From positions 620,001-684,000 of the forward strand of contig NZ_CP163435.1 in assembly GCF_041051975.1 (NCBI RefSeq): a DNA stretch of 64,000 nucleotides, read 5' to 3'. The notes below the pieces were generated by a model. That model saw only the letters and a list, made by a program, of their open reading frames with translations, was not told the DNA's origin and did not search any database. How positions within the stretch are numbered: position 1 is the first letter of the stretch; the number at the start of each line of letters is the position of its first letter. Source of the stretch: Streptomyces sp. R21 (GTDB lineage: Bacteria > Actinomycetota > Actinomycetes > Streptomycetales > Streptomycetaceae). Of the stretch, positions 53,322 to 62,953 are shown in pieces. Both the position numbers and the translations under genes were made by a program.

Positions 53322-53426
53322 CACCGAGCCTGCGTCCCGGTCCCGGTAGGCGCCGCCCTCGACCTGCGACACCATCGGTCAGCCCCAGTGCGGCCGAACC
53401 GCCGATGTTTCCGCGAGGTCTGCTTC

Positions 53427-53456
53427 TGGCTCTGGCTCTGGCCCTGGCCCTGGCCC
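53427..53456. repeat. Five tandem hexamers CTGGCT/CTGGCC
   Basis: Two CTGGCT and three CTGGCC units in tandem, 105 bases after the serine hydrolase stop, just upstream of the second leader. Confidence 0.85.
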
Positions 53457-53488
53457 TGTCAGCCAAGGTCGGGATCGACGAAGGCGAG

Positions 53489-53624
53489 AGATCCCCTCGG
53501 ACGATCCCGACCTGAGCGACCCGGATATCCCGCGCACCACAGGACCGCATTCCGCATTCCGCATTCCGCGTTCTCGCATTCCCGGATCCACCATCCGCCC
53601 GTTCAGCCAAGGGAGCACACCGCC
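53489..53624 (+). promoter_or_regulatory. Leader B: duplicated leader with CCGCATT repeats
   Basis: Same block order as leader A, beginning AGATCCCCTCGG at 53489-53500. The array is three CCGCATT units (53545-53565), one CCGCGTT and one CTCGCATT. It leads into GGGAGCACAC and the ATG at 53625. Confidence 0.75.
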
Positions 53625-54065
53625 ATGTCCATCACCCTTTCCGACCAGGACAAGAACACCCTGCGGACCGCCGCGTACGGCGCCATCTCGCTGCTGGCCG
53701 CCGCTGACGCCACCGGATCACCGCACAAGATCGCCACTGCGGGCTCCATCGCCTTGTCCTCCGCGACGGGCCTGGTCGGGCACGTGCTCGCCGAGAAGCA
53801 GCGGGGCGCGGACCTGAACGGCACGTCCGTAGCCGCAATCGCCGACCAGGTGCTGCCGGCCCTGACGCAGACGATGGGCCTGCTCGAGAAGGCCGACCCG
53901 ACGGAGGCCGGCAACTTCCGCAGCACGGTCCTGGTCGCCGTCGAAACGGCCGTCCGAGCCCGCAAGGGTGAGCCCAGCCCCATCCTGACCGACATGACCA
54001 GCAAGATCACCGCGGCCCTCGACGCCGCCGGGGTGGCCACCGCAAACAGCAGGCCGGCTCGCTGA
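53625..54065 (+). CDS. Hypothetical alanine-rich helical protein
   Basis: A 146-residue protein, MSITLSDQDKNTLRTAAYGA, mostly helical (A-I-S-L-L-A-A-A-D-A-T-G-S, G-L-V-G-H-V-L-A-E-K-Q-R-G) with no membrane segment or motif I recognise. GGGAGCACAC precedes the ATG. It shares its leader with the serine hydrolase upstream, suggesting joint control. Confidence 0.7.
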   Translation: MSITLSDQDKNTLRTAAYGAISLLAAADATGSPHKIATAGSIALSSATGLVGHVLAEKQRGADLNGTSVAAIADQVLPALTQTMGLLEKADPTEAGNFRSTVLVAVETAVRARKGEPSPILTDMTSKITAALDAAGVATANSRPAR

Positions 54066-54460
54066 GCTCTGCGACCCGTCCACCTGCGTGGACGCCGGGC
54101 CGAGCAGGCACAACCGGTCGACGATCCCGTCGGGGACGACGTCGGCCGAAGGGTTGCCTGCTCGGCTTTGGCGTACGTGATCGCGGACCGGGCCGGGATC
54201 GTGGCCCCGAACGCGCGGGGCAAGGTCACGCCCGCACCCCGGCGTCCGCGCGTCAACGCGCGCCCGTCACCTGGGAACCGCAGTACGCCTGGGTCGACAA
54301 AACCCGCCTCCCACCCACTGCGTTCCTGCCTGGAACCCGCATCCGCGCACGGGCGCACCGCTCCTCGTACTCGACCGAACAGCCGGACGGCACCCGCGAG
54401 TCGGGACCCGGCGGCATCAGCTCCGCAGGGAGCGGCGCCGCCTTCCTGAGGCGGCGGTGG
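54066..54460. other. Gap without recognised genes
   Basis: In these 395 bases I see no convincing ORF, promoter or repeat. Short frames on both strands are basic, proline/arginine-rich and lack ribosome binding sites. Confidence 0.5.
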
Positions 54461-55477
54461 TCATGAGGACTCGCGCACCACCAGGCGGCACGGGACGGTG
54501 TGCACGCCCGGGGCCGGGCCGTCGTCGATGGCCTCCAACAGCTTCAGCGCGGCGATGCGGCCGATCTCCATGAGGTCCATGTCGATCGTGGTGAGGGGCG
54601 GACGACACGCGAGGGCCATCGTGTCCCAGTTGTCGTAGCCGACGATCGCGATGTCCCCGGGGACGTCGCGGCCACGCTCGCGCAGGGTGTCCGCCACTCC
54701 CCGGGCGATCTGGTCGTTGCCGCAGAAGATGGCGTCCGTGTCCCGTGCCGTACGCAGGATCGCGTCGGCGGCCCGTCGTCCCCATGCCTCGCTCCACTCA
54801 CCGAAGTGGACCCGGCCGGTGGCGAGTTCGAGCGAGGAGCGCTCCAGCGCGTCGACGGCGTGCCGGGCGCGGTCGCGTGCGGCGGCGTGGTGTTCGGGGC
54901 CGGTGACATGGGCGATGCGGGTGCGGCCGGTCGACAGGAGGTGCTCGATCGCGAGGTGGGCGCCGCGGTCGTCCGAGACCACCGAGGTGTCGGCCGGGTC
55001 GGTGGAGGGCGACAGCGCGTAGACGGTGGGCATGGGCTCGATGCCCTTGAGCGGAGGGCGCGCGTCGGTCCGGCGGCCGGTGACGATGATGCCGTCCACC
55101 CGGCGGTCCACCAGGTTCTGAAGGTGGTGCTGCTCGCGGATGGTGTCGCCCCGGGTGTCGCACAGCAGCACGGAGATCTTCCCGGCGCCGAGCGCGTCCT
55201 CCGCGCCGAGCAGGACGGGCGTGCTGAAGCGGCCGATGCCGTCCGTCGTCATCAGGCCGACCGTCCAGCTGCGGCCGGTGTGCAGGTTCTGCGCCTGCTG
55301 GTTGGGGCGGAACCCGAGCCTCTCCACGGCGTCCAGCACCCGCTGCCGGGTCTCGGGCCGCATCCGCCCGCCGCCGTTCAGCGCCTTCGAGGCCGTGCCC
55401 ACGCTGACGCCCGCCAGCGCGGCGACGTCCGCGAGCTTGGCCCGGCCGGCGGAAGGAGAACCTGGAGCAACGGTCAC
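54461..55477 (-). CDS. LacI family transcriptional regulator of the arabinoside cluster
   Basis: A 338-residue repressor with GTG start and AAAGGA upstream. The LacI helix-turn-helix is K-L-A-D-V-A-A-L-A-G-V-S-V-G-T-A-S-K-A-L-N-G. The periplasmic-binding-protein-like domain follows, with V-G-L-M-T-T-D-G-I-G-R-F-S, D-G-I-I-V-T-G, A-I-F-C-G-N-D-Q-I-A-R-G and I-A-I-V-G-Y-D-N-W. It is divergent from the GH127 gene and surely regulates it; the inducer is probably an arabinose-containing sugar. Confidence 0.92.
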   Translation of the reverse strand: MTVAPGSPSAGRAKLADVAALAGVSVGTASKALNGGGRMRPETRQRVLDAVERLGFRPNQQAQNLHTGRSWTVGLMTTDGIGRFSTPVLLGAEDALGAGKISVLLCDTRGDTIREQHHLQNLVDRRVDGIIVTGRRTDARPPLKGIEPMPTVYALSPSTDPADTSVVSDDRGAHLAIEHLLSTGRTRIAHVTGPEHHAAARDRARHAVDALERSSLELATGRVHFGEWSEAWGRRAADAILRTARDTDAIFCGNDQIARGVADTLRERGRDVPGDIAIVGYDNWDTMALACRPPLTTIDMDLMEIGRIAALKLLEAIDDGPAPGVHTVPCRLVVRESS

Positions 55478-55601
55478 GAGCAATCCTTTTCCCTGACGTC
55501 GTCCTTGACGTCGCTGTCGACGGTAACGATCTCCCCATGGTTGCAGCCACCATCCCCGAGTTCCAGCCCTTGAGTAACGGAAAAATATTGCTGCGCACCC
55601 C

Positions 55602-55655
55602 TTGACCCGGCTCCCCCGCCAGCCCTCTACTTTCGGGGCAGGAAAACGGTTGCTC
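55602..55655 (+). promoter_or_regulatory. GH127 promoter and predicted LacI operator
   Basis: TTGACC (55602-55607), an 18-base spacer and TCTACT (55626-55631) are followed by GGAAAACGGTTGCTC (55641-55655), a LacI-type half-palindrome. A related GAGCAACGGT overlaps the start of the divergent lacI gene. Confidence 0.55.
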
Positions 55656-55716
55656 AAACAAGCTCCTCGTCCGACCTGTCGAACAACGTTCCGCCCCTCC
55701 ACTCTCCCGGAGAACC

Positions 55717-57696
55717 ATGCCCCGCACACGCTCCGCCGTGCCCTCCCCCGACCCCTCGGCTCCGTCCGAGCGGGCCGGCACCCCGGTGGGCCCGGTCCGC
55801 CTCGGCCCGGATGCCCACGCCGCGCTGCGCCCCGCCTCCGCCTCCGTACGCACCGGCTTCTGGCACGCCCGCCGGGAGGCCAACGCCCGCACCTCCATCC
55901 CCCAGGGCCCGGACCTGCTGGAGTCGGCGGGAAACCTGCACAACCTGCGGCTGGCGGCGGGCACGGCCGCGGGCGAGTTCCAGGGCGCGTACCCCTTCGT
56001 GGACACGGATGTCTACAAGTGGCTGGAGGCGGCGGCCTGGCAGCTCTCCCAGGAGCAGGCCAAGGACCTCGGGGCACACGTCGACCGCATCATCGCCCTC
56101 GTCGCCGGGGCCCAGCAGCCGGACGGGTATCTCAACACCTGGTTCCAGCTCGTCAAGGGCGGTGAGCGCTACCAGGACCTGCGCTGGGGCCACGAGCTGT
56201 ACTGCGCGGGACACCTGATCCAGGCGGCGGTGGCTCACCACCGGGCCACCGGCCGCGGTGAACTCCTCGACGTGGCACGCCGTTTCGCCGACAACATCGA
56301 CTCCGTCTTCGGTCCGCCCGGCAGCGGCCGGCCCATCGACGGCGTCGACGGCCACCCCGAGGTCGAGACGGCCCTGGTCGAGCTGTACCGGGAGACGGGC
56401 GAGCGCCGCTACCTGGATCTGGCCGGGTACTTCGTCGACCGCTACGGCCACGGGCTGCTCGGCGGCGAGGCCTACTGCCAGGACCGGGTGCCGCTGCGCG
56501 AGGCGACCGACGTCGAGGGCCACGCCGTACGACAGCTCTATCTGCTGGCCGCCGCGACGGACCTGGCCACCGAGACGGGTGACGCCGAACTGCGCGCCGC
56601 AGCCGAGCGGTTGTGGCAGGCGATGACCACCACGAAGACCCATCTCACCGGCGGTCTCGGCGCGCACCACGAGGAGGAGGACTTCGGCGACCCCTTCGAG
56701 CTGCCCAACGAGCGCGCCTACTGCGAGACCTGCGCCGCCATCGCTTCGGTCCAGTGGAGCTGGCGCATGGCCCTGCTCACCGGCGAGGCCCGCTACGGCG
56801 ATCTCATCGAGCGCACCCTCTACAACGGCTTCCTCGCCGGTGTCTCCCTGGACGGCGAACGCTGGCTCTACGTGAACCCGCTCCAGGTCCGCGACGGCCA
56901 CACGGACACCGGGGGCGACCAGTCGGCGCGCCGCACCCGCTGGTTCAAGTGCGCCTGCTGCCCGCCGAACGTCATGCGGCTGCTGGCCTCCCTGGAGCAC
57001 TATCTGTCGTCGAGCGACGGACAGGGCCTGCAGATCCATCAGTACGTCACCGGCCGCTATGCCGCCGAGCTCGACGGAGCGCCCGTCGCCCTCGCCGCGG
57101 AGACCGACTACCCCTGGCACGGCGTGATCTCCCTGACCGTCGAGCAGACCCCCGCCGACCGGCCCTGGACGCTGTCGCTGCGCGTCCCGCAGTGGTGCCG
57201 CGAGTACCGGGTGCGGTGCGGCACCGAGGTCTACGACCAGACCGACGCCCCCGTCACGGACGGCTGGCTGCGCCTGGAGCGCAGCTGGGCGCCGGGCGAC
57301 CAGATCGTGCTGGAACTGGGCCTCGAACCCCGGCTGACCGCGGCCGACCCGCGCGTGGACGCCGTACGCGGATGTGTCGCCGTCGAACGCGGTCCGCTCG
57401 TGTACTGCCTGGAGCAGGTCGACCACCCCGACGGAGGCCTCGACGACATCGTCCTCGACACCACGCGGCCGCTCGCCGTGAAGCACCGCCCGGATCTGCT
57501 CGGCGGTGTCACCACGGTCGTCGCCGCCGGCCGTCGCCGGGAGATCCCGGAGACCGGCTGGTGGCCCTACCGGTCCTCCGCGTCCGTGCCCGACGCGCCG
57601 GAGGGCGGTGAGCCGGTCGAGCTGACCGCGATCCCCTACTACGCCTGGGCCAACCGGCAGGACGGCAGCATGCGCGTCTGGCTGCCCACCTCCTGA
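55717..57696 (+). CDS. GH127 beta-L-arabinofuranosidase
   Basis: A 659-residue (alpha/alpha)6-barrel enzyme without a signal peptide. The zinc/thiolate active site of the family is complete: E337 and C339 in A-Y-C-E-T-C, and C414 and C415 in F-K-C-A-C-C-P-P-N, with C415 matching the nucleophilic Cys. The acid/base is E321 by spacing to the bifidobacterial HypBA1 residues. It should release L-arabinose from beta-L-arabinofuranosides inside the cell after uptake. The ABC transporter genes follow at once. Confidence 0.92.
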   Translation: MPRTRSAVPSPDPSAPSERAGTPVGPVRLGPDAHAALRPASASVRTGFWHARREANARTSIPQGPDLLESAGNLHNLRLAAGTAAGEFQGAYPFVDTDVYKWLEAAAWQLSQEQAKDLGAHVDRIIALVAGAQQPDGYLNTWFQLVKGGERYQDLRWGHELYCAGHLIQAAVAHHRATGRGELLDVARRFADNIDSVFGPPGSGRPIDGVDGHPEVETALVELYRETGERRYLDLAGYFVDRYGHGLLGGEAYCQDRVPLREATDVEGHAVRQLYLLAAATDLATETGDAELRAAAERLWQAMTTTKTHLTGGLGAHHEEEDFGDPFELPNERAYCETCAAIASVQWSWRMALLTGEARYGDLIERTLYNGFLAGVSLDGERWLYVNPLQVRDGHTDTGGDQSARRTRWFKCACCPPNVMRLLASLEHYLSSSDGQGLQIHQYVTGRYAAELDGAPVALAAETDYPWHGVISLTVEQTPADRPWTLSLRVPQWCREYRVRCGTEVYDQTDAPVTDGWLRLERSWAPGDQIVLELGLEPRLTAADPRVDAVRGCVAVERGPLVYCLEQVDHPDGGLDDIVLDTTRPLAVKHRPDLLGGVTTVVAAGRRREIPETGWWPYRSSASVPDAPEGGEPVELTAIPYYAWANRQDGSMRVWLPTS

Positions 57697-57752
57697 CTCA
57701 ACCACCCCTCCCGCCCGTACTCCTGAGCTTTCCTGACAATGAGGTCACCGCA

Positions 57753-58994
57753 ATGAGGCACACCCGCCGCACCCTCCTGACCGCCGTCGTCGCCGTCGGC
57801 ACCCTCGCCTCCGTCACCGCCTGCGGCGGGGGTTCCGACTCCGCCGGCTCGTCCGACAAGCCGGGCACGTACACCTTCTGGGATCCGTACCCGCAGTTCG
57901 ACGCCTCCTCCGACTGGGGCAAGCGGGTCACGCAGTGCGGCACCGAGGCGGGCGTCAAGCTCAAGCGCACCGGGTACGACACGACGGACCTGGGCAACAA
58001 GGCGCTGCTCGCCGCCCAGCAGGGCAACGCGCCCGACGTGATGCTGGTGGACAACCCGGTCGTCTCCACGATGGTGGAGGCCGGAATCCTCAACAAGACC
58101 AGTGACCTCGGCCTGGACACGGCCTCGTTCCAGAAGAACATCATCGGCGCCGGCACCCTCGACGGCGCGGCCTACGGCGTCCCGATCGGCGCCAACACGC
58201 TCGCCCTCTACTACAACAAGAAGATTCTCTCGGCCGCGAAGGTCGACCCCGCCTCCGTCAAGGACTGGGCGTCCCTGACGGCCGCGCTGCAGAAGGTCAA
58301 AGCGGCCGGGAAGAAGGGCATCACGTTCTCCGCCATCAACACGGAGGAGGGCAGCTTCCAGTTCCTGCCGTGGTTCTGGGGCGCGGGCGGCGACCTCACC
58401 AAGCTCGACTCGGCCAAGGGCGTGGCCGCGCTGTCGCTGTGGAAGGGCTGGGTCGGCGACGGCTACGCGCCCAAGGACGTCCTGCAGAACACGCAGACCA
58501 CCAGCTGGCAGGAGTTCGCCACCGGGGAGTACGCGTTCGGCGAGAACGGCACCTGGCAGCTGGGCAACGCGGACAAGGCGGGATTCGACTACGGCGTCAT
58601 CAGCATCCCGGGGCAGAACGGCGGTTCGGCGCCGGTGCCGACCGGCGGCGAGTTCGTGACGGTCCCGGTGCAGAAGGACACCGCACGCTATGACGTCAGT
58701 AAGAAGATCGTCACCTGCCTGACCAGCGACAAGAACCTGCTGCCCACCGACATCACGCTGACGTACGTCGCGCCGACGGCGGCCGTGCAGAGCGAGCAGG
58801 TCAAGGCGAACCCGAAGCTGAAGCCGTGGGTGGCGGCCGTGGCCGCGGCGCGCGGTCGCACCAGTGGCGGCCTGGGCACCAAGTACCCCACGATCTCTCA
58901 GCCGTTGTGGACCGCCGTGCAGTCGGCCCTGTCCGGAGGCAAGAGCCCGCAGGCCGCCCTCTCCACCGCCCAGTCGGCGGCCTCCAAGGGTTGA
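57753..58994 (+). CDS. Sugar ABC transporter solute-binding lipoprotein
   Basis: A 413-residue family-1 extracellular binding protein. Signal peptide with lipobox L-A-S-V-T-A-C (Cys about residue 24), then T-Y-T-F-W-D-P-Y-P-Q-F, Y-G-V-P-I-G-A-N-T-L-A-L-Y-Y-N-K-K and F-G-E-N-G-T-W-Q-L. It delivers an oligosaccharide, probably arabinose-containing, to the permeases that follow. It lies 56 bases after the GH127 gene in the same operon. Confidence 0.92.
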   Translation: MRHTRRTLLTAVVAVGTLASVTACGGGSDSAGSSDKPGTYTFWDPYPQFDASSDWGKRVTQCGTEAGVKLKRTGYDTTDLGNKALLAAQQGNAPDVMLVDNPVVSTMVEAGILNKTSDLGLDTASFQKNIIGAGTLDGAAYGVPIGANTLALYYNKKILSAAKVDPASVKDWASLTAALQKVKAAGKKGITFSAINTEEGSFQFLPWFWGAGGDLTKLDSAKGVAALSLWKGWVGDGYAPKDVLQNTQTTSWQEFATGEYAFGENGTWQLGNADKAGFDYGVISIPGQNGGSAPVPTGGEFVTVPVQKDTARYDVSKKIVTCLTSDKNLLPTDITLTYVAPTAAVQSEQVKANPKLKPWVAAVAAARGRTSGGLGTKYPTISQPLWTAVQSALSGGKSPQAALSTAQSAASKG

Positions 58995-59113
58995 TCCGAC
59001 GCGGCTCGGGCCTGCCCCGCGGATCATCCCGCAGCAGCGGGTTCCGGCACGCCGATCCGCCCGACAGGCCCGAGCCGCGTCCAGGACCGTGTCTTTCGTA
59101 TCCAGGAGTTCGC

Positions 59114-60100
59114 ATGACCATCGCCCGAGTCGACCGCGCGAAACGGTCGCCGACCGCGGCATCCGGCACGGCCGCCGCGCGGGACGCCGACGCCCGGCAC
59201 GGCCTGACGGCCCGCCGCCGGCGCCGCGGGAACCGGCTGACCGCGCTGGCCTTCGTCGCCCCGCTCGTCGCCTATCTCGCCGCCTTCTACGCCTATCCGC
59301 TCTACCGCAACCTCGATCTGAGCCTGCGCAACTACACGGTCCGGTCCTTCGTCGCGGGCGATGCGCCGTTCTCCGGCTGGGACAACTTCTCCCGGGTGCT
59401 CAACGATCCGACCTTCTCGCCGGCGCTGCGCAACACGATGGTGTTCACCTTCGTGTCGATCGCGTTCCAGTACGCGGCCGGGCTGGCGCTGGCGGTCTTC
59501 TTCAACCGGCACTTCCGACTGGCGCCCACGCTGCGGGCTCTGTTCCTCATCCCCTGGCTGCTGCCGCTGATCGTGTCGGCGTCGACCTGGTCGTGGATGC
59601 TCAACGGCGAGTCCGGCGTGGTCAATTACGCCCTGCACTTCGTGGGGGTGGCGCCGGTCGACTGGCTCACCTCGCCGCACTGGGCGCTGACGTCGGTCAT
59701 CCTCGCCAACATCTGGATCGGCATCCCGTTCAACCTCGTCATCCTCTACAGCGGGCTGCAGAACATCCCCGGGGAGCTGTACGAGGCCGCGTCGCTGGAC
59801 GGGGCGAGCGGCTGGCAGCAGTTCCGGCGGATCACCTTCCCGCTGCTGCGGCCGGTGTCGGCGATCACGCTGCTGCTGGGCCTGGTGTACACGCTCAAGG
59901 TGTTCGACCTGATCTGGATCATGACCAAGGGCGGTCCGGGCGACTCGTCTGCGACGCTGGCGACCTGGTCGTACCAGCTCGGGTTCGGCACGCTGCTGCC
60001 CAAGTTCGGCCCGGGAGCGGCCGTCGGCAACATCCTCATCCTCATCGCCCTGGTCTTCGGCCTGCTCTACATCCGCGTCCAGAGGAGGCAGGAAGCGTGA
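59114..60100 (+). CDS. Sugar ABC transporter permease (MalF type)
   Basis: A 328-residue inner-membrane protein with about six helices. The EAA loop E-A-A-S-L-D-G-A-S-G-W-Q-Q-F-R-R-I-T-F-P-L-L is intact. AGGAG lies 5 bases before the ATG at 59114. The stop overlaps the next permease start (GTGA). Confidence 0.92.
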   Translation: MTIARVDRAKRSPTAASGTAAARDADARHGLTARRRRRGNRLTALAFVAPLVAYLAAFYAYPLYRNLDLSLRNYTVRSFVAGDAPFSGWDNFSRVLNDPTFSPALRNTMVFTFVSIAFQYAAGLALAVFFNRHFRLAPTLRALFLIPWLLPLIVSASTWSWMLNGESGVVNYALHFVGVAPVDWLTSPHWALTSVILANIWIGIPFNLVILYSGLQNIPGELYEAASLDGASGWQQFRRITFPLLRPVSAITLLLGLVYTLKVFDLIWIMTKGGPGDSSATLATWSYQLGFGTLLPKFGPGAAVGNILILIALVFGLLYIRVQRRQEA

Positions 60101-60918
60101 AGTCCCGTACGGGTACCCGCCGTTACACCGCCATTGGGGTGCTGCTGACCGCGCTGATGCTGTTCCCGGTGTACTGGATGCTGAACGTGTCCCTGACCCC
60201 GCAGCAGAAGATGCGCAAGTCGCCTCCCGACCTGTTCCCGCTGCACCCCACGTTCGAGGGCTACCGGGCCGTGCTCGACGACCAGATGCCGTACCTCGGG
60301 ACGAGTCTGCTCATCGGTCTCGGTACGGTCGCGGTCACCCTCGTCCTCGCCGCGCCGGCCGGCTACTCGCTGGCCAAGCTGCGGCCGCGCGGGAGCGGCG
60401 CACTCGGCCTGGTCCTGCTGATCGCGCAGATGGTCCCCGGCATCGTGATGGCGATGGGCTTCTACGGCATCTTCCTCAACCTCGGCCTGCTCAACGCCTG
60501 GTGGGGCCTGATCATCGCCGATTCCACCATCGCCGTGCCGTTCGGCGTCATGATCTTCACGGCGTTCATGTCCGGCATCCCGAACGAATTGACCGCCGCC
60601 GCCCGGATCGACGGGGCGAGCACCTGGCGCACCTTCTGGTCCGTGGTACTTCCGGTGAGCCGCAACGCCGTGGTCACCGTCTCGCTCTTCAGCTTCCTGT
60701 GGGCCTGGTCCGACTTCGTCTTCGCCAACACCCTCGACAGCGGCGGCGACATGCGCCCGATCACCCTCGGCATCTACCACTACATCGGCAACAACAACCA
60801 GGAGTGGAACGCGATCATGGCCACCGCCGTCGTCGTGTCCGTGCCCGCAGCCGCGCTCCTCGTCCTCGCCCAGCGCTATGTCGCCGCCGGCGTCACCGCG
60901 GGCGCGGTCAAGGACTGA
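60097..60918 (+). CDS. Sugar ABC transporter permease (MalG type)
   Basis: A 273-residue permease with GTG start coupled to the preceding gene. EAA loop: T-A-A-A-R-I-D-G-A-S-T-W-R-T-F-W-S-V-V-L-P. No ATPase gene is in the operon, so the transporter probably uses the shared MsiK-type ATPase common in Streptomyces. Confidence 0.92.
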   Translation: MKSRTGTRRYTAIGVLLTALMLFPVYWMLNVSLTPQQKMRKSPPDLFPLHPTFEGYRAVLDDQMPYLGTSLLIGLGTVAVTLVLAAPAGYSLAKLRPRGSGALGLVLLIAQMVPGIVMAMGFYGIFLNLGLLNAWWGLIIADSTIAVPFGVMIFTAFMSGIPNELTAAARIDGASTWRTFWSVVLPVSRNAVVTVSLFSFLWAWSDFVFANTLDSGGDMRPITLGIYHYIGNNNQEWNAIMATAVVVSVPAAALLVLAQRYVAAGVTAGAVKD

Positions 60919-60967
60919 CAGCACAGCGCCACCCTTCCCCCACCCACCCCTACCGGGAGCCGCACCC

Positions 60968-62737
60968 ATGTCCTCCTCCGTCACGAGACCCCGCCCACGG
61001 CGACCGCTCGGCCGCGTCGGCGCCGTGGCACTGGCAGCCTCGCTGACCACCGTCACGACCGCTCTCACCGGCGCGCCCGCCCAGGCCGCCCCCACCGCGT
61101 CCACGACGCTGGTCGTCAACGCCAACCAGACCCTGCGGTCCGTCACACATGTCGCCACGGGCAGCCTCTACGGCCTGGCGGACGCGAGCACCCCGTCCGA
61201 CAGCCTCACGCAGGCGCTGAAGCCGAACACCTTCGTGCAGATGGCCCCCGGCGGCAAGCAGTTGCCCAACGGTGAGCCGAAGCCCGCGGGCGACTCGCTG
61301 GTCGTCGCCTCAAAGGCCGCCAGGGCCGGCGCGAAGGTCGTCGTCCGGATGCCCGACTGGTATCCGAACTTCCCGTACAAGTGGGTGAGTTGGAGCGACT
61401 GGCTGTCCGCCGTCGACACACAGGTCGCCTCGGTCAAGTCCTCCGGCGCCGGCAACATCAGCGCCTATGAGCTGTGGAACGAGCCCGACTGGACATGGGA
61501 CACCACCAACGCCGGCGCCTTCGACGCGGGTTGGGCGCGCACGTTCAAGGAGGTGCGCGCGAAGGACACCTCCACGCCCATCCAGGGCCCCAGTTACTCG
61601 TCGTGGAACCAGAACTCGATGAGCACGTTCCTCACGGACGCCAAGGCCAGCGGCACCGTGCCCGACGTCATCGCCTGGCACGAGCTCGGCGGCAGCAAGG
61701 ACATCGCCGCCCATGTCTCCGCCTACCGCTCCCTGGAGAGCAGCCTCGGCATCAGCCCGCGGCCGATCTCCATCGAGGAGTACGCCACACCCACCGAGAT
61801 AGGCGTGCCCGGCTCCCTCATCGGCTACGTCGCCAAGTTCGAGCGCACCGGCGTCCGCGACGCCGAACTCGCCTTCTGGAACCACTACGGCACCCTCGGC
61901 GACACGTTGACCGACACAGGCGGATCGCCCAACGGCTCCTACTGGCTGTACAAGTGGTACGGCGACATGTCCGGCAACATGGTCACGACCACGCCTCCGG
62001 CGCAGACGGGGATCGACGGCGCGGCCTCGCTCAGCGGCGACGGCAAGCAGATCAGCGTCATCTTCGGCGGCGGGACCGGCTCGACCGCCGTGACGGTCAA
62101 CGGACTTGGCTCCCTGTCCGCCTTCGGCAGCAAGGTGCACGTCAAGCTGGAGTACACGCCGTCGAAGGGCCGGACCACGGCCGTCGCCAACCCGTTCACG
62201 ATCTCCGAGTCCGACTACACGGTCTCGAACGGCTCCATCACGGTCCCCGTCGCCATGAACGCCTCCGACGGCTACCACCTGGTCGTCACCCCCAGCGGCA
62301 CCTCGACCTCGCTGGCCGGGCGCTACCAGATCACCAACAAGAACAGCGGCCTCGCCCTGGACACCCAGAACGCCGGTACGGCCCAGGGCACTGCCGTCGT
62401 CCAGTCGACGTCGACCACCGGCACGGACCAGAACTGGACCCTGACGTCCGCGGGTTCCGGCCTCTACAAGATCGTCAACCAGAAGAGCGGACTGCTGCTC
62501 GGCATCACCAACGCCGGAACCGGCGACGGCGGCACCGCCCTGATCTGGGGCGACAACGGCACCGCCGACCACCTGTGGCAGCTCATCCCCGCAGGCAGCG
62601 GCTCCTACAAGATCGCCAACTACAACAGCGGCCTCCTCCTCGGCGTCACCGACATGAGCACCTCCCCCGGCGCCCAGGTCCTCCAGTGGACCGACAACGG
62701 CACGGCGGACCATCTCTGGACGCTGACATCTCGGTGA
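60968..62737 (+). CDS. Secreted clan-A-like glycoside hydrolase with ricin B lectin domain
   Basis: A 589-residue exported enzyme: signal peptide to about residue 40, then a TIM-barrel catalytic domain. The acid/base is E172 in Y-E-L-W-N-E-P-D-W and the nucleophile E270 or E271 in I-S-I-E-E-Y-A-T. A beta-sandwich (about 330-440) precedes a ricin-type lectin (about 450-589) with G-R-Y-Q-I-T-N-K-N-S-G-L-A-L-D. The pattern is like GH39 or GH79, but the exact family is uncertain. It is transcribed with the arabinoside operon and may release the oligosaccharides imported by it. Confidence 0.85.
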   Translation: MSSSVTRPRPRRPLGRVGAVALAASLTTVTTALTGAPAQAAPTASTTLVVNANQTLRSVTHVATGSLYGLADASTPSDSLTQALKPNTFVQMAPGGKQLPNGEPKPAGDSLVVASKAARAGAKVVVRMPDWYPNFPYKWVSWSDWLSAVDTQVASVKSSGAGNISAYELWNEPDWTWDTTNAGAFDAGWARTFKEVRAKDTSTPIQGPSYSSWNQNSMSTFLTDAKASGTVPDVIAWHELGGSKDIAAHVSAYRSLESSLGISPRPISIEEYATPTEIGVPGSLIGYVAKFERTGVRDAELAFWNHYGTLGDTLTDTGGSPNGSYWLYKWYGDMSGNMVTTTPPAQTGIDGAASLSGDGKQISVIFGGGTGSTAVTVNGLGSLSAFGSKVHVKLEYTPSKGRTTAVANPFTISESDYTVSNGSITVPVAMNASDGYHLVVTPSGTSTSLAGRYQITNKNSGLALDTQNAGTAQGTAVVQSTSTTGTDQNWTLTSAGSGLYKIVNQKSGLLLGITNAGTGDGGTALIWGDNGTADHLWQLIPAGSGSYKIANYNSGLLLGVTDMSTSPGAQVLQWTDNGTADHLWTLTSR

Positions 62738-62770
62738 CAGCACCGAAGTCACACACTGCTCAGTGAGTCC

Positions 62771-62802
62771 GAGGCCCGGGAGCTATCACGCTCCCGGGCC
62801 TC
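62771..62802 (+). terminator. Terminator of the arabinoside operon
   Basis: A perfect 13-bp stem (GAGGCCCGGGAGC at 62771-62783 with 62790-62802) and a TATCAC loop lie 34 bases after the stop codon. Confidence 0.85.
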
Positions 62803-62953
62803 AGTTGCGTTGGCATCCCGAGCGTCGGCCTGCGTGTCACTGCTCCATAGCGGTGGCCGTCCCGTCTCGCTAGCCCCTCCCACCACACCAGCAACGAACA
62901 TCAGCTGGACTACTAGGGGCCGGTGAGCCTGTCACCAGGGCACTGTTCCACCG

